Part shown: one piece after another, positions 7,852-17,073 of the stretch | Numbering within the stretch: the first letter of the stretch is position 1 | Layout of the letters: each line of letters starts with the position of its first letter | Assembly (NCBI GenBank): GCA_016795425.1 | Contig: JAEUHG010000184.1 | Span: 62,001 to 126,000 of the forward strand | DNA from: Verrucomicrobiales bacterium | GTDB lineage: Bacteria; Verrucomicrobiota; Verrucomicrobiia; Limisphaerales; CAIMTB01 | Length of the DNA stretch: 64,000 bases | Direction of reading: 5' to 3' | Notes under the pieces: model-generated | Seen by the model: only the letters and a program-made list of their open reading frames with translations | The model's database searches: none | Told to the model about the DNA's origin: nothing | Position numbers and translations under genes: made by a program

Positions 7852-9741
7852 ATGGACCTCGCTCGCCAACGAACCCGGATCCTCTGGATGGGACTGCTGC
7901 TGGTCCTCGCCTTCATGGCGCTGGGGTATCGCCTGGTCGATCTGCAGGTGATCCAGCATGAGGCATTGCTGGACCGGGCGAATCGGAGTCACGCGCTGCA
8001 AATCACGACCAAGGGGCATCGGGGCGATATACTAGATTCTCGGGGAGAGGTGCTGGCACGCAGCCTGCCCGCGAAGGCCATCTGCGCGGATCCCTCGCTC
8101 ATCGGCGAACATTACACCGCGGTGGCACGCGTGCTGGCACCTCTTCTCCGGACCAACGAGGCGATTCTCGCCGAGATCCTGCAGCCGCGGCTGCGGACGA
8201 ATCACCTGGGAGAGGTCATCCATGATCGGAAGGGGCGGCCCGTCACGAACCAATTCGTGGTGCTGCGCCGTCGTGTCCTGGACGAGGATTGGCGCGCCTT
8301 GTCGGACGCGCTGAAGAAGGAAACCTTCGGGCTCCCGACCAATCGCGTGCGCGAAATATCGAGCCTGCGACAGAGCATTCAGCCCTCGCGAGACGACGAC
8401 GAGATTCGAGTCTATCCGAATCGACTTTTGGCGGGTCCAGTCATCGGCTTTACCGACGGCATGGGCGGGGGCGTCGAAGGCCTGGAAGCCTTCCTTAACG
8501 AGCAACTCAGGGGCGTCGATGGCTTTATCAAAACGGAACGCTCGCGGCGCGGGGGAGAACTCCGACGGTTCCGAGAGATTCAGATGCCGCCTCAACACGG
8601 GCGCGATGTGTTTCTTACCCTCGACGCCCGGCTTCAGTTGATCGTGGAAGAGGAACTCGCGGCGACCCTCCGCCAGTTCCAGGCACCCGGTGGATGCGCG
8701 GTCGCCATTCAGCCTCGGACCGGCCGTATCCTGGCGATGGCTAGCCTTCCCGGCTACGATCCGAATCGGCCACCCTTGCGCCCCCAAGACGCGACCCTGC
8801 GACGCAACTGGGGCGTCTCCTACACGTTCGAGCCGGGATCCACCTTCAAGCTGGTGGCGGCTACCGCGGTGATGAATGAGGGACTGTTGGATTTGACGGA
8901 TCGCGTCGATTGCGGGGAACACGGACAATACGTGGGCGAGTTCGGCAAGGAACGGGTGCGACTTTCCGATGTCCACGTGATCAAGGACCGGTACGCCACG
9001 GTGGAGCGTGTGATCGCGGAATCCTCGAATATCGGCACCTTTCAGCTGGCGCTGAAGCTGGGGCGGAACCGGTACGCCGAGTACTTGGACCGCTTCGGAT
9101 TTGGCCAGAAAACGGGAATCCGGATGCCGCTTGAAGAGCGCGGACTGCTGCGCCAGCCCAAGGACTGGTCGATGACCGACTTCTCACGCATCGCCATGGG
9201 TTACACCGTGGCTGTCACCCCGCTGCAACTGGCCATGGCCATGAGCGCCCTGGCCAATGACGGCCGCCTCATGCGACCGCAGATCATTGATCGCATCGTG
9301 GGTGCCGACGGAACCCTGTTGGCGCAGCCCGAACCCGAGGTCGTGCGCGAAGTCTGCCGCCCTGAAGTGGCAGCAAAAGTGCGGCGCGCCCTGCGGCAGG
9401 TGGTAGAGGATGGCACCGGGGCGCTGGTCAAGATGGAGCGATATACGGTCGCAGGTAAGACCGGCACGGCAAAGATCGCTCCCTACCGCGAGCCTCGATA
9501 TCACTCCAGCTTCGTCGGATTCTTCCCCACCGAAGCCCCCGAGCTTTGCATTGCCGTGGTGGTCGAGGATCCGAACCCGCGTCTGGGATACTACGGCGGC
9601 AAAGTCTCGGGTCCGGCTTTCCGCAACATCGCGACGCGGGCCGCTGATTACCTGGGAATTCAGCCGGATCTCCCGCGGCCGGGAACGGAACCCGCGGAGG
9701 AATCGTCAACGGCTCTCACATCGGTGCGACCCAAGCCTTGA
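7852..9741 (+). CDS. ftsI: Penicillin-binding protein, FtsI/PBP3-type transpeptidase
   Basis: A 629-residue class B PBP. One N-terminal membrane helix (about residues 9-27) is followed by a dimerisation domain with RGDILDSRGEVLA (about 56-68) and the transpeptidase domain. The active-site triad is complete: S330-T-F-K333 in GSTFK, S391-S-N393, and K536-T-G538 in GKTGTAK. It crosslinks septal peptidoglycan in the periplasm with FtsW. No PASTA domain is present. murF follows after 30 bases; in many bacteria murE would lie between them and is missing here. Confidence 0.95.
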   Translation: MDLARQRTRILWMGLLLVLAFMALGYRLVDLQVIQHEALLDRANRSHALQITTKGHRGDILDSRGEVLARSLPAKAICADPSLIGEHYTAVARVLAPLLRTNEAILAEILQPRLRTNHLGEVIHDRKGRPVTNQFVVLRRRVLDEDWRALSDALKKETFGLPTNRVREISSLRQSIQPSRDDDEIRVYPNRLLAGPVIGFTDGMGGGVEGLEAFLNEQLRGVDGFIKTERSRRGGELRRFREIQMPPQHGRDVFLTLDARLQLIVEEELAATLRQFQAPGGCAVAIQPRTGRILAMASLPGYDPNRPPLRPQDATLRRNWGVSYTFEPGSTFKLVAATAVMNEGLLDLTDRVDCGEHGQYVGEFGKERVRLSDVHVIKDRYATVERVIAESSNIGTFQLALKLGRNRYAEYLDRFGFGQKTGIRMPLEERGLLRQPKDWSMTDFSRIAMGYTVAVTPLQLAMAMSALANDGRLMRPQIIDRIVGADGTLLAQPEPEVVREVCRPEVAAKVRRALRQVVEDGTGALVKMERYTVAGKTGTAKIAPYREPRYHSSFVGFFPTEAPELCIAVVVEDPNPRLGYYGGKVSGPAFRNIATRAADYLGIQPDLPRPGTEPAEESSTALTSVRPKP

Positions 9742-9771
9742 AGCCCGACCCCTGATTCGAAATTCGATCCC

Positions 9772-11169
9772 ATGGAGCCCCGCACCCTCGAGTATTTTGC
9801 CGATGCCTGCCAAGGCGTGTGCCATGGAGTGGCACCGGAGCGCGTGGTCACGCGCATTTGTACCGATTCCCGGGAGATCCGAACCGGGGATCTGTTTGTG
9901 GGGATCTCCGGGGACCGATTCGACGGCCATGATTTTGTCGCCGATGCCCTGGACCGCGGTGCGGTTGCCGCGGTGGTGGCGCGCGCGCAGGCGGCGCGCT
10001 TTGACGGTGCTGCGGTGCTGTGGGTGGATGATCCGCGACGCGCTCTGGGTCGGATGGCGGCGAGATACCGGGCCGATTTTCATTTGCCGGTGGTGGCCGT
10101 CGCGGGTTCGAACGGAAAGACCACCACCAAAGAGCTGATCGGAACCGTGCTCGGCGGTTGTTTCGAAACCCTGCGAAGTCCGGAGAGCTTCAATAATGAC
10201 GTGGGCGTGCCGGCGACGCTTTTCGGCCTCGAATCCCGGCATTTGGCGGCGGTGGTCGAGGTGGGTACCAACCACCCTGGGGAACTGGCTCCATTGCTTC
10301 GCATGGCGCAGCCGCGACTCGGCGTGCTCACCCATGTCGGTGAGGAACACCTGGAATACTTCGGCAGCCTGCTGGGGGTGATCGAGGAAGAAGGGTGGCT
10401 GGCGGATCTGCTGCCGCCGGATGGCGTTCTCATTCTGCCGGGAGATCCCGCGTGGTCCGCACCCGTGGTGGCCCGGAGCCGGTGCCGGGTGGTGCGGGTC
10501 GGTCGCGACCCGAAGAGCGACTGGCGCCTGTTGGAGACGGAAACCGATGCGCGGGGCACGACGTTTTCGGTGCGCGGACCGAGGGCGGACCTGACCGGGG
10601 AATACCGGGTCAACCTCCTGGGCGCCCATCAGGTGTCGAATGCTTTGCTGGCGGCGGCGGCGGCGGCGGAGTTCGGGTTGAACCGCGAGGAGATACGGCG
10701 GGGACTGACCCAATGTGCGCCGGCTCGCTGGCGCATGAATCGGTGGCAGGTGGATGGGGTGGAGGTGATTGAGGATTGTTACAATGCCAACCTCGATTCG
10801 ACCCTCGCCGCCTTGGAAACGTTGCGTGCTTTTCCCTGCTCCGGACGTCGAGTGGCGGTGCTCGGGGGCATGGCCGAACTTGGCATTCACACCAGCCGGG
10901 CACATGCGGCTGCGGGTCGGCGGACCGCCGAATTGGGGATCGACCGCCTCCTGGCCATCGGGGACCTGGCGGCGGTGTCAGCAGAGGCCGCCACGGATGC
11001 CGGGTTGGCGCAGGCCATTGTCGTGGACACTGTGGAGGCGGCGGCCTCGCATTTGCGAACCTGGCTGCGGCCGGGGGATTGTCTTTTGATCAAGGGATCA
11101 AGGTCGGCGCATTTGGAACGCCTTAGCGCCTTGCTGCGTGGTCAGTCGTGCCTGCAACGAGCCGCGTGA
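9772..11169 (+). CDS. murF: UDP-MurNAc-tripeptide--D-Ala-D-Ala ligase MurF
   Basis: A 465-residue Mur ligase. The N-terminal domain has CTDSREIRTGDLFVGISGDRFDGHDF, characteristic of MurF. The ATP site is AGSNGKTTTK near residue 109. EVGTNHPGE, THVGEEHLEYFGS and the C-terminal EDCYNANLDSTLAALE follow the MurF pattern; the last is the YNANP-like motif that separates MurF from MurE. It adds D-Ala-D-Ala to the UDP-MurNAc-tripeptide in the cytoplasm. mraY begins 3 bases after its stop. Confidence 0.95.
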   Translation: MEPRTLEYFADACQGVCHGVAPERVVTRICTDSREIRTGDLFVGISGDRFDGHDFVADALDRGAVAAVVARAQAARFDGAAVLWVDDPRRALGRMAARYRADFHLPVVAVAGSNGKTTTKELIGTVLGGCFETLRSPESFNNDVGVPATLFGLESRHLAAVVEVGTNHPGELAPLLRMAQPRLGVLTHVGEEHLEYFGSLLGVIEEEGWLADLLPPDGVLILPGDPAWSAPVVARSRCRVVRVGRDPKSDWRLLETETDARGTTFSVRGPRADLTGEYRVNLLGAHQVSNALLAAAAAAEFGLNREEIRRGLTQCAPARWRMNRWQVDGVEVIEDCYNANLDSTLAALETLRAFPCSGRRVAVLGGMAELGIHTSRAHAAAGRRTAELGIDRLLAIGDLAAVSAEAATDAGLAQAIVVDTVEAAASHLRTWLRPGDCLLIKGSRSAHLERLSALLRGQSCLQRAA

Positions 11170-11172
11170 ACC

Positions 11173-12321
11173 ATGCTCTACTATCTCAGTGTGTGGTTGC
11201 GCCGGTGGGCGGAGGGCACCGAGTGGGCGGAATGGGCGGGGCCGTTGCGGGTGTTCGACTACGTGACCTTCCGAAGTGCCGGCGCGGCGCTCACGGCGCT
11301 ATTGCTTTCCCTTGCGCTAGGCCCGCGGTTCTTTCGCGAGTTGGTGCGCTGGAAGTTCGGTCAGCAATACCAGGACCCGGGTGCGCAGCAGGGGATTCGG
11401 ATGGATCCGACGCGCAAAGTGGGGATCCCCACGATGGGCGGTTTGCTCATCGTTCTCGTATTGGACATTTCGGCGGTGCTTTGGGGCCGATGGAACACGC
11501 AGCTTCAATTGACCTTGTTATCGGTGCTGGTGCTGGCGGGGCTGGGCTTTTACGACGACTACGCGAAGATCGCGCGCCAATCGAGGGAGGCGGGCGCCAC
11601 CGAGCGACTGAAGCTTTTGGTCCAGTTCGGGCTGGCACTCTTTATCGGGCTTTACTTGTGGTGGAACGAGCCGACGCGGGTGTTGGTCAGCGACGTGATG
11701 GTGCCTTTCTTCAAACAGCCGGTCCTCACGGGAGTGGCCTGGGTGGGGGTGGGCATTGCGGTTCTCACTATCGTGGGAAGTTCGAACGCGGTGAATTTGA
11801 CCGACGGCCTCGACGGTCTGGCCATCGGATGCACGGTCATCACGTCGTCGGTGCTGCTGGTGTTCAGCTATCTGATCAGCAATCGCGTGTTCGCCGCCCA
11901 GTTGCTTTTGCCGTACGTCGACGGAGCAGGGGAGTTGGTGGTGTTTACTGCGGCTCTGATAGGGGCGGGATTGGGATTCCTGTGGTTCAACTGCCATCCT
12001 GCACAGGTGTTCATGGGAGACACCGGGGCGCTGGCATTGGGAGGAGGCCTGGGGATCATCGCCGTGCTGATCCATCAGCCGCTCGTGCTTTTGATCGCTG
12101 GCGGAGTGTTTGTCGCCGAGGCGGTTTCGGTGGTGATTCAGCGCAGTTGGTTCAAGTTCACCAAACGCCGTTATGGGGCGGGACGCCGTGTGTTTCTGAT
12201 GGCGCCGCTGCATTATCATTTCATGAAGCAGGGGTGGTACGAATCCAAGGTCACCATCCGCTTTTACATCCTCTCCATTCTCTGCGCGCTGGTGGCGCTG
12301 AGCACGATCAAGCTGCGGTGA
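11173..12321 (+). CDS. mraY: Phospho-N-acetylmuramoyl-pentapeptide transferase MraY
   Basis: A 382-residue integral membrane enzyme with about ten helices. Family signatures in order: TPTMGG-like IPTMGGLLI (about residue 80), FYDDYAKI (Asp pair, about 117), NAVNLTDGLDGLAIG (about 205), HPAQVFMGDTGALALGG (about 275) and APLHYHFMKQGWYESKVTIRFYI near the end. It transfers phospho-MurNAc-pentapeptide from UDP to undecaprenyl phosphate to make lipid I. It lies between murF and murD as in most dcw clusters. Confidence 0.96.
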   Translation: MLYYLSVWLRRWAEGTEWAEWAGPLRVFDYVTFRSAGAALTALLLSLALGPRFFRELVRWKFGQQYQDPGAQQGIRMDPTRKVGIPTMGGLLIVLVLDISAVLWGRWNTQLQLTLLSVLVLAGLGFYDDYAKIARQSREAGATERLKLLVQFGLALFIGLYLWWNEPTRVLVSDVMVPFFKQPVLTGVAWVGVGIAVLTIVGSSNAVNLTDGLDGLAIGCTVITSSVLLVFSYLISNRVFAAQLLLPYVDGAGELVVFTAALIGAGLGFLWFNCHPAQVFMGDTGALALGGGLGIIAVLIHQPLVLLIAGGVFVAEAVSVVIQRSWFKFTKRRYGAGRRVFLMAPLHYHFMKQGWYESKVTIRFYILSILCALVALSTIKLR

Positions 12322-12334
12322 GGGGCCAGCCAAG

Positions 12335-13753
12335 ATGATCCAACTCGATGCCAAGAAAGTACTCGTCCTTGGGCGCGACCCGAGCGGCGAGTCCGCGCTT
12401 GCCATCGTGCGGAGCCGTGGCGCCGAGGCGAAGCTTCTGCCCGCCGACTACCTGCCCGATCCGGGAGAACCGGCGCCCGACGTGGTGGTCCTGAGCGTCG
12501 GTTGCGACCGGAGGTTGGGCGAGTTTGACGCGTGGATCTCACGAGGAACCACGGTGATTGGGGAGCGGGAATTGGCCTTTCAGCTCTCCCTCTGCCTGCA
12601 TGTGGCGGTAGCGGGCGCCAGCGGGAAGAGGACGACGACCGCGTTGATCGCGCATATCCTGCGCGCCACCGGCCGTCGGGTGGCGGTTGCCAGCGGCATC
12701 GATCAACCGGCATGCGCTTGGGTCGATGGCAGTCGAGACTTGGAATTCCTGGTGCACGGAGTCGACGTCTCGGAATTCGAGTTTCTCAACCATTTCCGTC
12801 CGGTGGTGGCGGTGCTCCTCAACGCACCAGCGGATCATCCCGGTCCGGTGGAGTCCTGGGACGACCATGTTCGCCGTCTGTCGCGATTATTCGCCCGGCA
12901 ACAGCCGTTCGATTGGGCGATCGTGCAAGCGGAAGCTCTGGCCCATTTCCGCTCCGTGGCGGCCAACCTTCCAGGAAAGGTGGTCAGCTTCAGTGCCTTC
13001 AGTCGTCAGGCGGATCTGGGGATGGAGCGCGGACTGCTGGTGAGTCGATGGGACACCTGGACGGGTCCGTTGTGGGATATGGCGCGCGGTCGGTTGCGCG
13101 GGCCGCACTTTGCGGAAGACGCCCTGGCGGCCTTGGCGGTGGGGAGGGTCTTGCGGTTGTCCCTGGATGACATGGTCCACGCGTTGGACCGCTTTGAGCC
13201 GGGCGCCAGCTGCTTCGAGTTGATCGGGGAAGGTGAAGGGGTTCGGTACATGGATGATGGACGGAGCCAGAACCTGGATGCCTTGGTGAAAGGTTTGATT
13301 ACCTTGGCGCCGGTGGCACCTGAACAGCCCTGCATTTGGTTGGTAGCCGGAGGGGCCTCGCAGGGTCGGCAATTCTACGATGTCGGGCCCGTGCTATCGC
13401 CCCGGGTGAAGCATGCGGTTCTCTACGGGGAAGCCGCCGAGGCCATGCGGTCCGCGTGGAGCTTATTTACACCTTGCACCCTGGTGCCCTCATTGTTAGA
13501 TGCCGCCCACAGAGCGGTGGCACAGGCGGCGAGTGGCGAAACAGTCCTGTATTCCCCCGCTTGCCCTAGCAGTGCGAGACCAGACCAACCACCGAGTGGC
13601 AGTGACGTTTTTCGGGAGGTCGTTCGTGATCACCTGACACGCCGCGGCGAGGCGTCCGGCGCCGGGGCTTCCGATTCCCCCATCGGGATCGAGGCTGACC
13701 GGGTGTCGGTGTCGTTTCCGCCGCCCTCACTGTCCACACCACCGGCTGGATGA
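12335..13753 (+). CDS. murD: Divergent UDP-MurNAc-L-Ala--D-Glu ligase (MurD-like)
   Basis: A 472-residue Mur-ligase-fold protein in the murD position between mraY and ftsW. The nucleotide site reads GASGKRTTT (residues 94-102) where MurD normally has GTNGKST or GSNGKST; Lys98 is kept. DVSEFEF stands for the usual ELSSFQL. LLNAPADHPGPVESW corresponds to the LNI-x-x-DHLDRH segment. The domain-3 block is DDGRSQNLDAL instead of NDSKATN-x-DA. LYSPACPSS matches the LLSPACAS motif, and about 40 weakly structured residues extend the C-terminus. Location and scattered motif conservation support MurD ancestry. Activity is uncertain because several ligand-contact residues differ. Confidence 0.78.
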   Translation: MIQLDAKKVLVLGRDPSGESALAIVRSRGAEAKLLPADYLPDPGEPAPDVVVLSVGCDRRLGEFDAWISRGTTVIGERELAFQLSLCLHVAVAGASGKRTTTALIAHILRATGRRVAVASGIDQPACAWVDGSRDLEFLVHGVDVSEFEFLNHFRPVVAVLLNAPADHPGPVESWDDHVRRLSRLFARQQPFDWAIVQAEALAHFRSVAANLPGKVVSFSAFSRQADLGMERGLLVSRWDTWTGPLWDMARGRLRGPHFAEDALAALAVGRVLRLSLDDMVHALDRFEPGASCFELIGEGEGVRYMDDGRSQNLDALVKGLITLAPVAPEQPCIWLVAGGASQGRQFYDVGPVLSPRVKHAVLYGEAAEAMRSAWSLFTPCTLVPSLLDAAHRAVAQAASGETVLYSPACPSSARPDQPPSGSDVFREVVRDHLTRRGEASGAGASDSPIGIEADRVSVSFPPPSLSTPPAG

Positions 13754-13770
13754 TCCAACGACTGCAACCG

Positions 13771-13824
13771 CCATCGCCATCGCCATCGCCATCGATCCAT
13801 TCCCAATCCCAATCCCAATCGCAA
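13771..13824 (+). repeat. Hexanucleotide microsatellites before the LysM gene
   Basis: CCATCG occurs four times in tandem (13771-13794), followed a few bases later by TCCCAA three times (13801-13818) plus one variant TCGCAA. They fill the gap between murD and the LysM gene, directly upstream of its start. Slippage could change the spacing of the translation-initiation region; that effect is inference. Confidence 0.8.
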
Positions 13825-13834
13825 ATCGACGAAC

Positions 13835-14719
13835 ATGAGCACCTCGAATCCGCTGCAACCCCAGGGCGCCCTGGACAACGCTCCCGCTCCCAAATCCCGG
13901 GTTCGCATCACCGTTCTTACCATTTTGGGCCTGCACGTGGTCTTCATTGGAGGCCTGTTGCTCCAAGGCTGTGACAAGGGCAACAAGACGGCGGGAACGA
14001 CCGACGCGGCTTCCAACACCGTGAGCGCCTTGCCGCCGCTGACCGACACCAACTATTTCTCGAGTTTTCCCGGGGATACTCTGGCCGGTTCAAGCAACCC
14101 GCCGGCGTCGGCGCCTTCACCCAGCAGCTATTCGACGCTGCCGGGATCGGCTGCCAACCCGACGACTACGACCGCATTTCCGTCCACCCAGGGCGACAAT
14201 GCCCTGGCCGGTGGAATGCCATCGTCGGTCGGGTCGCTGCCGCCGCCGGTGACAACCCCGTCGTCCGTGGTAACGGCTGCGGGTAATGAGCACACCATCA
14301 AGAAGGGCGATCTGATTCGCGATATTGCCAAGCACTACGGCGTCACCGAGAAGGCGATTCTCGATGCCAATCCGAACGTCAAGCCGCGCAATCTCAAGGT
14401 GGGCGACAAATTGACCATTCCCGCCCAGACGGCACATATCGCCAGCACGGCCGCACCCGGAGCCGATTCGACAACCCCGGCCGCGACGGCGAGCCCGACG
14501 GCGAGCGGCGAAACGTACGTGGTGAAGTCAGGGGATAACCTGACCAAGATCGCCAAGCGTTTCGGTGTTTCGGTCAAGCAACTGCGGGCGGTCAACAACA
14601 TCAAGGGCGACCGTCTCACGGTGAAACAGCGCCTGATCATTCCGGCCAAGGCCGGTTCGGCTACCGAGCCCGCCGGCAACACCGCGCCACCGGCATCGGG
14701 CGCCCCGCCGACGTTCTGA
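13835..14719 (+). CDS. Membrane-anchored protein with two LysM domains, in the dcw cluster
   Basis: A 294-residue protein. A cytoplasmic basic segment precedes one hydrophobic helix (about residues 24-44) ending in LLLQGCDKG; it could act as a membrane anchor or as an atypical lipoprotein signal with Cys46. A Pro/Ser/Thr-rich spacer follows (about 50-150). LysM 1 spans about 152-196 (HTIKKGDLIRDIAKHYGV) and LysM 2 about 227-270 (YVVKSGDNLTKIAKRFGV). LysM domains bind GlcNAc-containing peptidoglycan. No catalytic domain is present. Between murD and ftsW it is likely to be a peptidoglycan-binding division or septum factor. Confidence 0.88.
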   Translation: MSTSNPLQPQGALDNAPAPKSRVRITVLTILGLHVVFIGGLLLQGCDKGNKTAGTTDAASNTVSALPPLTDTNYFSSFPGDTLAGSSNPPASAPSPSSYSTLPGSAANPTTTTAFPSTQGDNALAGGMPSSVGSLPPPVTTPSSVVTAAGNEHTIKKGDLIRDIAKHYGVTEKAILDANPNVKPRNLKVGDKLTIPAQTAHIASTAAPGADSTTPAATASPTASGETYVVKSGDNLTKIAKRFGVSVKQLRAVNNIKGDRLTVKQRLIIPAKAGSATEPAGNTAPPASGAPPTF

Positions 14720-14770
14720 TGCGGGTCATCGCGATCCAGCGTCCCACCTCCATCCCACGCATTCCTGCCC

Positions 14771-15910
14771 ATGCGCCTGGCTGTTGGAACCCTCACCTTG
14801 GCAACGGGCCTGATCGTCGCGTTGGGGTTGACGATGCTCCACAGCCTCGGGATGCATGACCCGAAGGGCCTGGCATCCTTCTATCAGCAGACCCGCTGGC
14901 TGGGGGTAGGCATGGTGGGATGCCTTCTGGCGGTTGCGATCGATTATCGGCGGACGAGGATGCTCGCCTATGCCTTTCTGGTGGCGATGGCGGTTTGCCT
15001 GATTTTGGCGCGAACGCCGGGCATCGGACAGGAGATCAAGGGCGGTTGGCGCTGGTTGAAGCTGGGGTCGATCAGTTTCCAGCCGTCGGAATTCGCCAAG
15101 TTGGCTTTGATCATGTCGATCGCCGCCTATTCGGATTCCTGCCAGCGGCTTCTGAAGCGGCCGTTATACGGCTTAGTGTTTCCCGGGGCAGTGATCGGCG
15201 TGGTCCTGGTTCTGATTCTCGCCGGCAAAGACCTCGGAACGACGGCGCTGATGTCGCTGCTCTCCGCGGCGATGCTCTTCGCCGCGGGCACCCGCTTACG
15301 ACACCTGGTTCCGGTGGGATTGGTGGTGGCCGTCGGGCTGGGAGCCTACCTCGCCACCGACACGGTTCGATGGCGGCGGGTGGATGCCTTCCTTCATCCG
15401 GAGCGCTATGAGGAAACCATCGCCATGCAGTCCGAGCAGTCGAAGATCGCCATCGGTTCCGGGGGACCCTTCGGACGCGGCCTGGGCAACGGAATTCATA
15501 AGTCCGGTTACGTGCCCGAGCAGAAAACGGACTTCATCTTCTCGGTCATTGGAGAGGAATTGGGACTGCGCGTGACTCTTCCGTTGCTGTTTGCCTACGC
15601 CGCGTTTTCCCTGGCCGCCCTCGCCATTGCGCGTCGCGCGACGGATACTTATGGCGCCCTGATTGCGTTTGGAGGCGGCATGCTGGTCGGCGCCCAGGCG
15701 GTCATCAATATCGCGGTGACTACGGGTTCGGTTCCCAACAAGGGCCTGGCGCTGCCGTTCGTGAGCTATGGTGGCACGTGCCTGGTGGCGATGCTGACCC
15801 TCGTTGGCCTCATCCTCAACGTCGCCATTCGCTCCTCGCGTGATGACGAAGCGGCGGATCTGCCGGAGTCGACGGACCGCGAAATGTCCGTGTTCCAAGG
15901 GGCCTCATGA
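14771..15910 (+). CDS. ftsW: Peptidoglycan glycosyltransferase FtsW
   Basis: A 379-residue SEDS-family polytopic membrane protein. Key blocks: GGWRWLKLGSISFQPSEFAKLALI (about residues 91-114), ILAGKDLGTTALM, the ERYEETIAMQSEQSKIAIGSGGPFGRGLGNG loop (about 210-240) and the VPNKGLALPFVSYGGTCLVAML segment. It polymerises lipid II in septal synthesis together with FtsI. The murG start overlaps its stop by four bases (ATGA). Confidence 0.95.
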   Translation: MRLAVGTLTLATGLIVALGLTMLHSLGMHDPKGLASFYQQTRWLGVGMVGCLLAVAIDYRRTRMLAYAFLVAMAVCLILARTPGIGQEIKGGWRWLKLGSISFQPSEFAKLALIMSIAAYSDSCQRLLKRPLYGLVFPGAVIGVVLVLILAGKDLGTTALMSLLSAAMLFAAGTRLRHLVPVGLVVAVGLGAYLATDTVRWRRVDAFLHPERYEETIAMQSEQSKIAIGSGGPFGRGLGNGIHKSGYVPEQKTDFIFSVIGEELGLRVTLPLLFAYAAFSLAALAIARRATDTYGALIAFGGGMLVGAQAVINIAVTTGSVPNKGLALPFVSYGGTCLVAMLTLVGLILNVAIRSSRDDEAADLPESTDREMSVFQGAS

Positions 15911-17073
15911 ATTGCGATACGCCCACGACAAGGGTGGTGATTGCCTGCGGAGGGACCGGGGGACATTTGTATCCCGGGATGGCGGTGGCAGAGCGGTTGT
16001 ACGAGCGCGGGGCGGCGGTGACGTTGGCCATCTCTGAAAAGGAGGTCGATCAACGGGCGGTACGGGATGATGCCCGGTTCGAAATCCTCACCCTGCCTGC
16101 CGTGGGATTCTCCGCAGGGCGCTTCATTCCATTTGCAGTGCGTGTCTGGCGGTCGATCCGGCAATGTCTCGACGCCTTTCGGGAGCAGACTCCAGCGGTC
16201 GTGTTGTCCATGGGCGGCTTCACGAGTGCGGCACCGGTCTTGGGCGCGCGCCGGTTGGGACTCCCCGTGGTGCTGCATGAGGCGAACGCGATTCCGGGCC
16301 GGGCCAACCGTTGGCTCGCGCGGGTGGCGACCCGTTGCTACGTGGTGTTTCCTGAAGCGAATCAACGCTTGTCCCACCGCGATGTGCGGGTCGTGGGCAT
16401 GCCGGTGCGGCCGGCATTTCAGCCGGCCGACGCAGGTTCCTGTCGCCTGGCTCTGGGGTTGCGTCCCGATCGACCCGTTCTGCTGGTGATGGGAGGCAGC
16501 CAGGGAGCCCACGCGATCAATACGGCCATGGTGGGTGCCGCCCCGCGCATCCTCGAAGTTCATTCGGACCTCCAGATTCTTCATCTCACGGGTGCTGCCG
16601 ATGAACCCAAGGTCCGCGGCGCGTATGCCGAGGCTGGGGTTCCGGCGAAGGTGCGCGCCTTCCTTACCGAGATGGAGTTGGCCCTGGGGGCTGCCGACGC
16701 GGTGGTTTCGCGGTCGGGGGCTTCCTCGCTGGCGGAATTTGCCGCCATGGGGGTGCCTCCGATCCTGATCCCGTATCCCCATGCTGCGGATGATCATCAG
16801 GCCGCGAATGCGCGATCGGTGGAGGCGGCCGGAGGCGCGGTCGTTCTTCGACAGGAGGAAGCGACGGCCGGACGATTGGCGGGGCACGTGCACCAATTGC
16901 TCGGGGATCCGGCGCGCCGTGAGGGACTGCGGCGCGGCCTCGCCGGTTGGCATCGACCGGGTGCCGACGACGTGCTGGCGGAGGACATCCTCGGACTGGC
17001 CAGAAGATCCGAGCCGCCGACGTCAACCGCGCCCATTGCTGGTCGGGGAACCCGTTTGGCAACGCTGGCATGA
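15907..17073 (+). CDS. murG: UDP-GlcNAc--MurNAc-(pentapeptide) pyrophosphoryl-undecaprenol GlcNAc transferase MurG
   Basis: A 388-residue GT28 glycosyltransferase. The N-terminal lipid-I loop ACGGTGGHLYPG is at about residues 13-24. HEANAIPGRANRWL matches the conserved HEQN-x-x-PG-x-x-N motif with Ala for Gln. VMGGSQGAHAIN is the second glycine loop. SRSGASSLAEFAAMGVPPILIPYPHAADDHQ is the UDP-GlcNAc site. It makes lipid II on the inner face of the membrane. It is translationally coupled on both sides (ATGA overlaps with ftsW and murB). Confidence 0.95.
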   Translation: MNCDTPTTRVVIACGGTGGHLYPGMAVAERLYERGAAVTLAISEKEVDQRAVRDDARFEILTLPAVGFSAGRFIPFAVRVWRSIRQCLDAFREQTPAVVLSMGGFTSAAPVLGARRLGLPVVLHEANAIPGRANRWLARVATRCYVVFPEANQRLSHRDVRVVGMPVRPAFQPADAGSCRLALGLRPDRPVLLVMGGSQGAHAINTAMVGAAPRILEVHSDLQILHLTGAADEPKVRGAYAEAGVPAKVRAFLTEMELALGAADAVVSRSGASSLAEFAAMGVPPILIPYPHAADDHQAANARSVEAAGGAVVLRQEEATAGRLAGHVHQLLGDPARREGLRRGLAGWHRPGADDVLAEDILGLARRSEPPTSTAPIAGRGTRLATLA

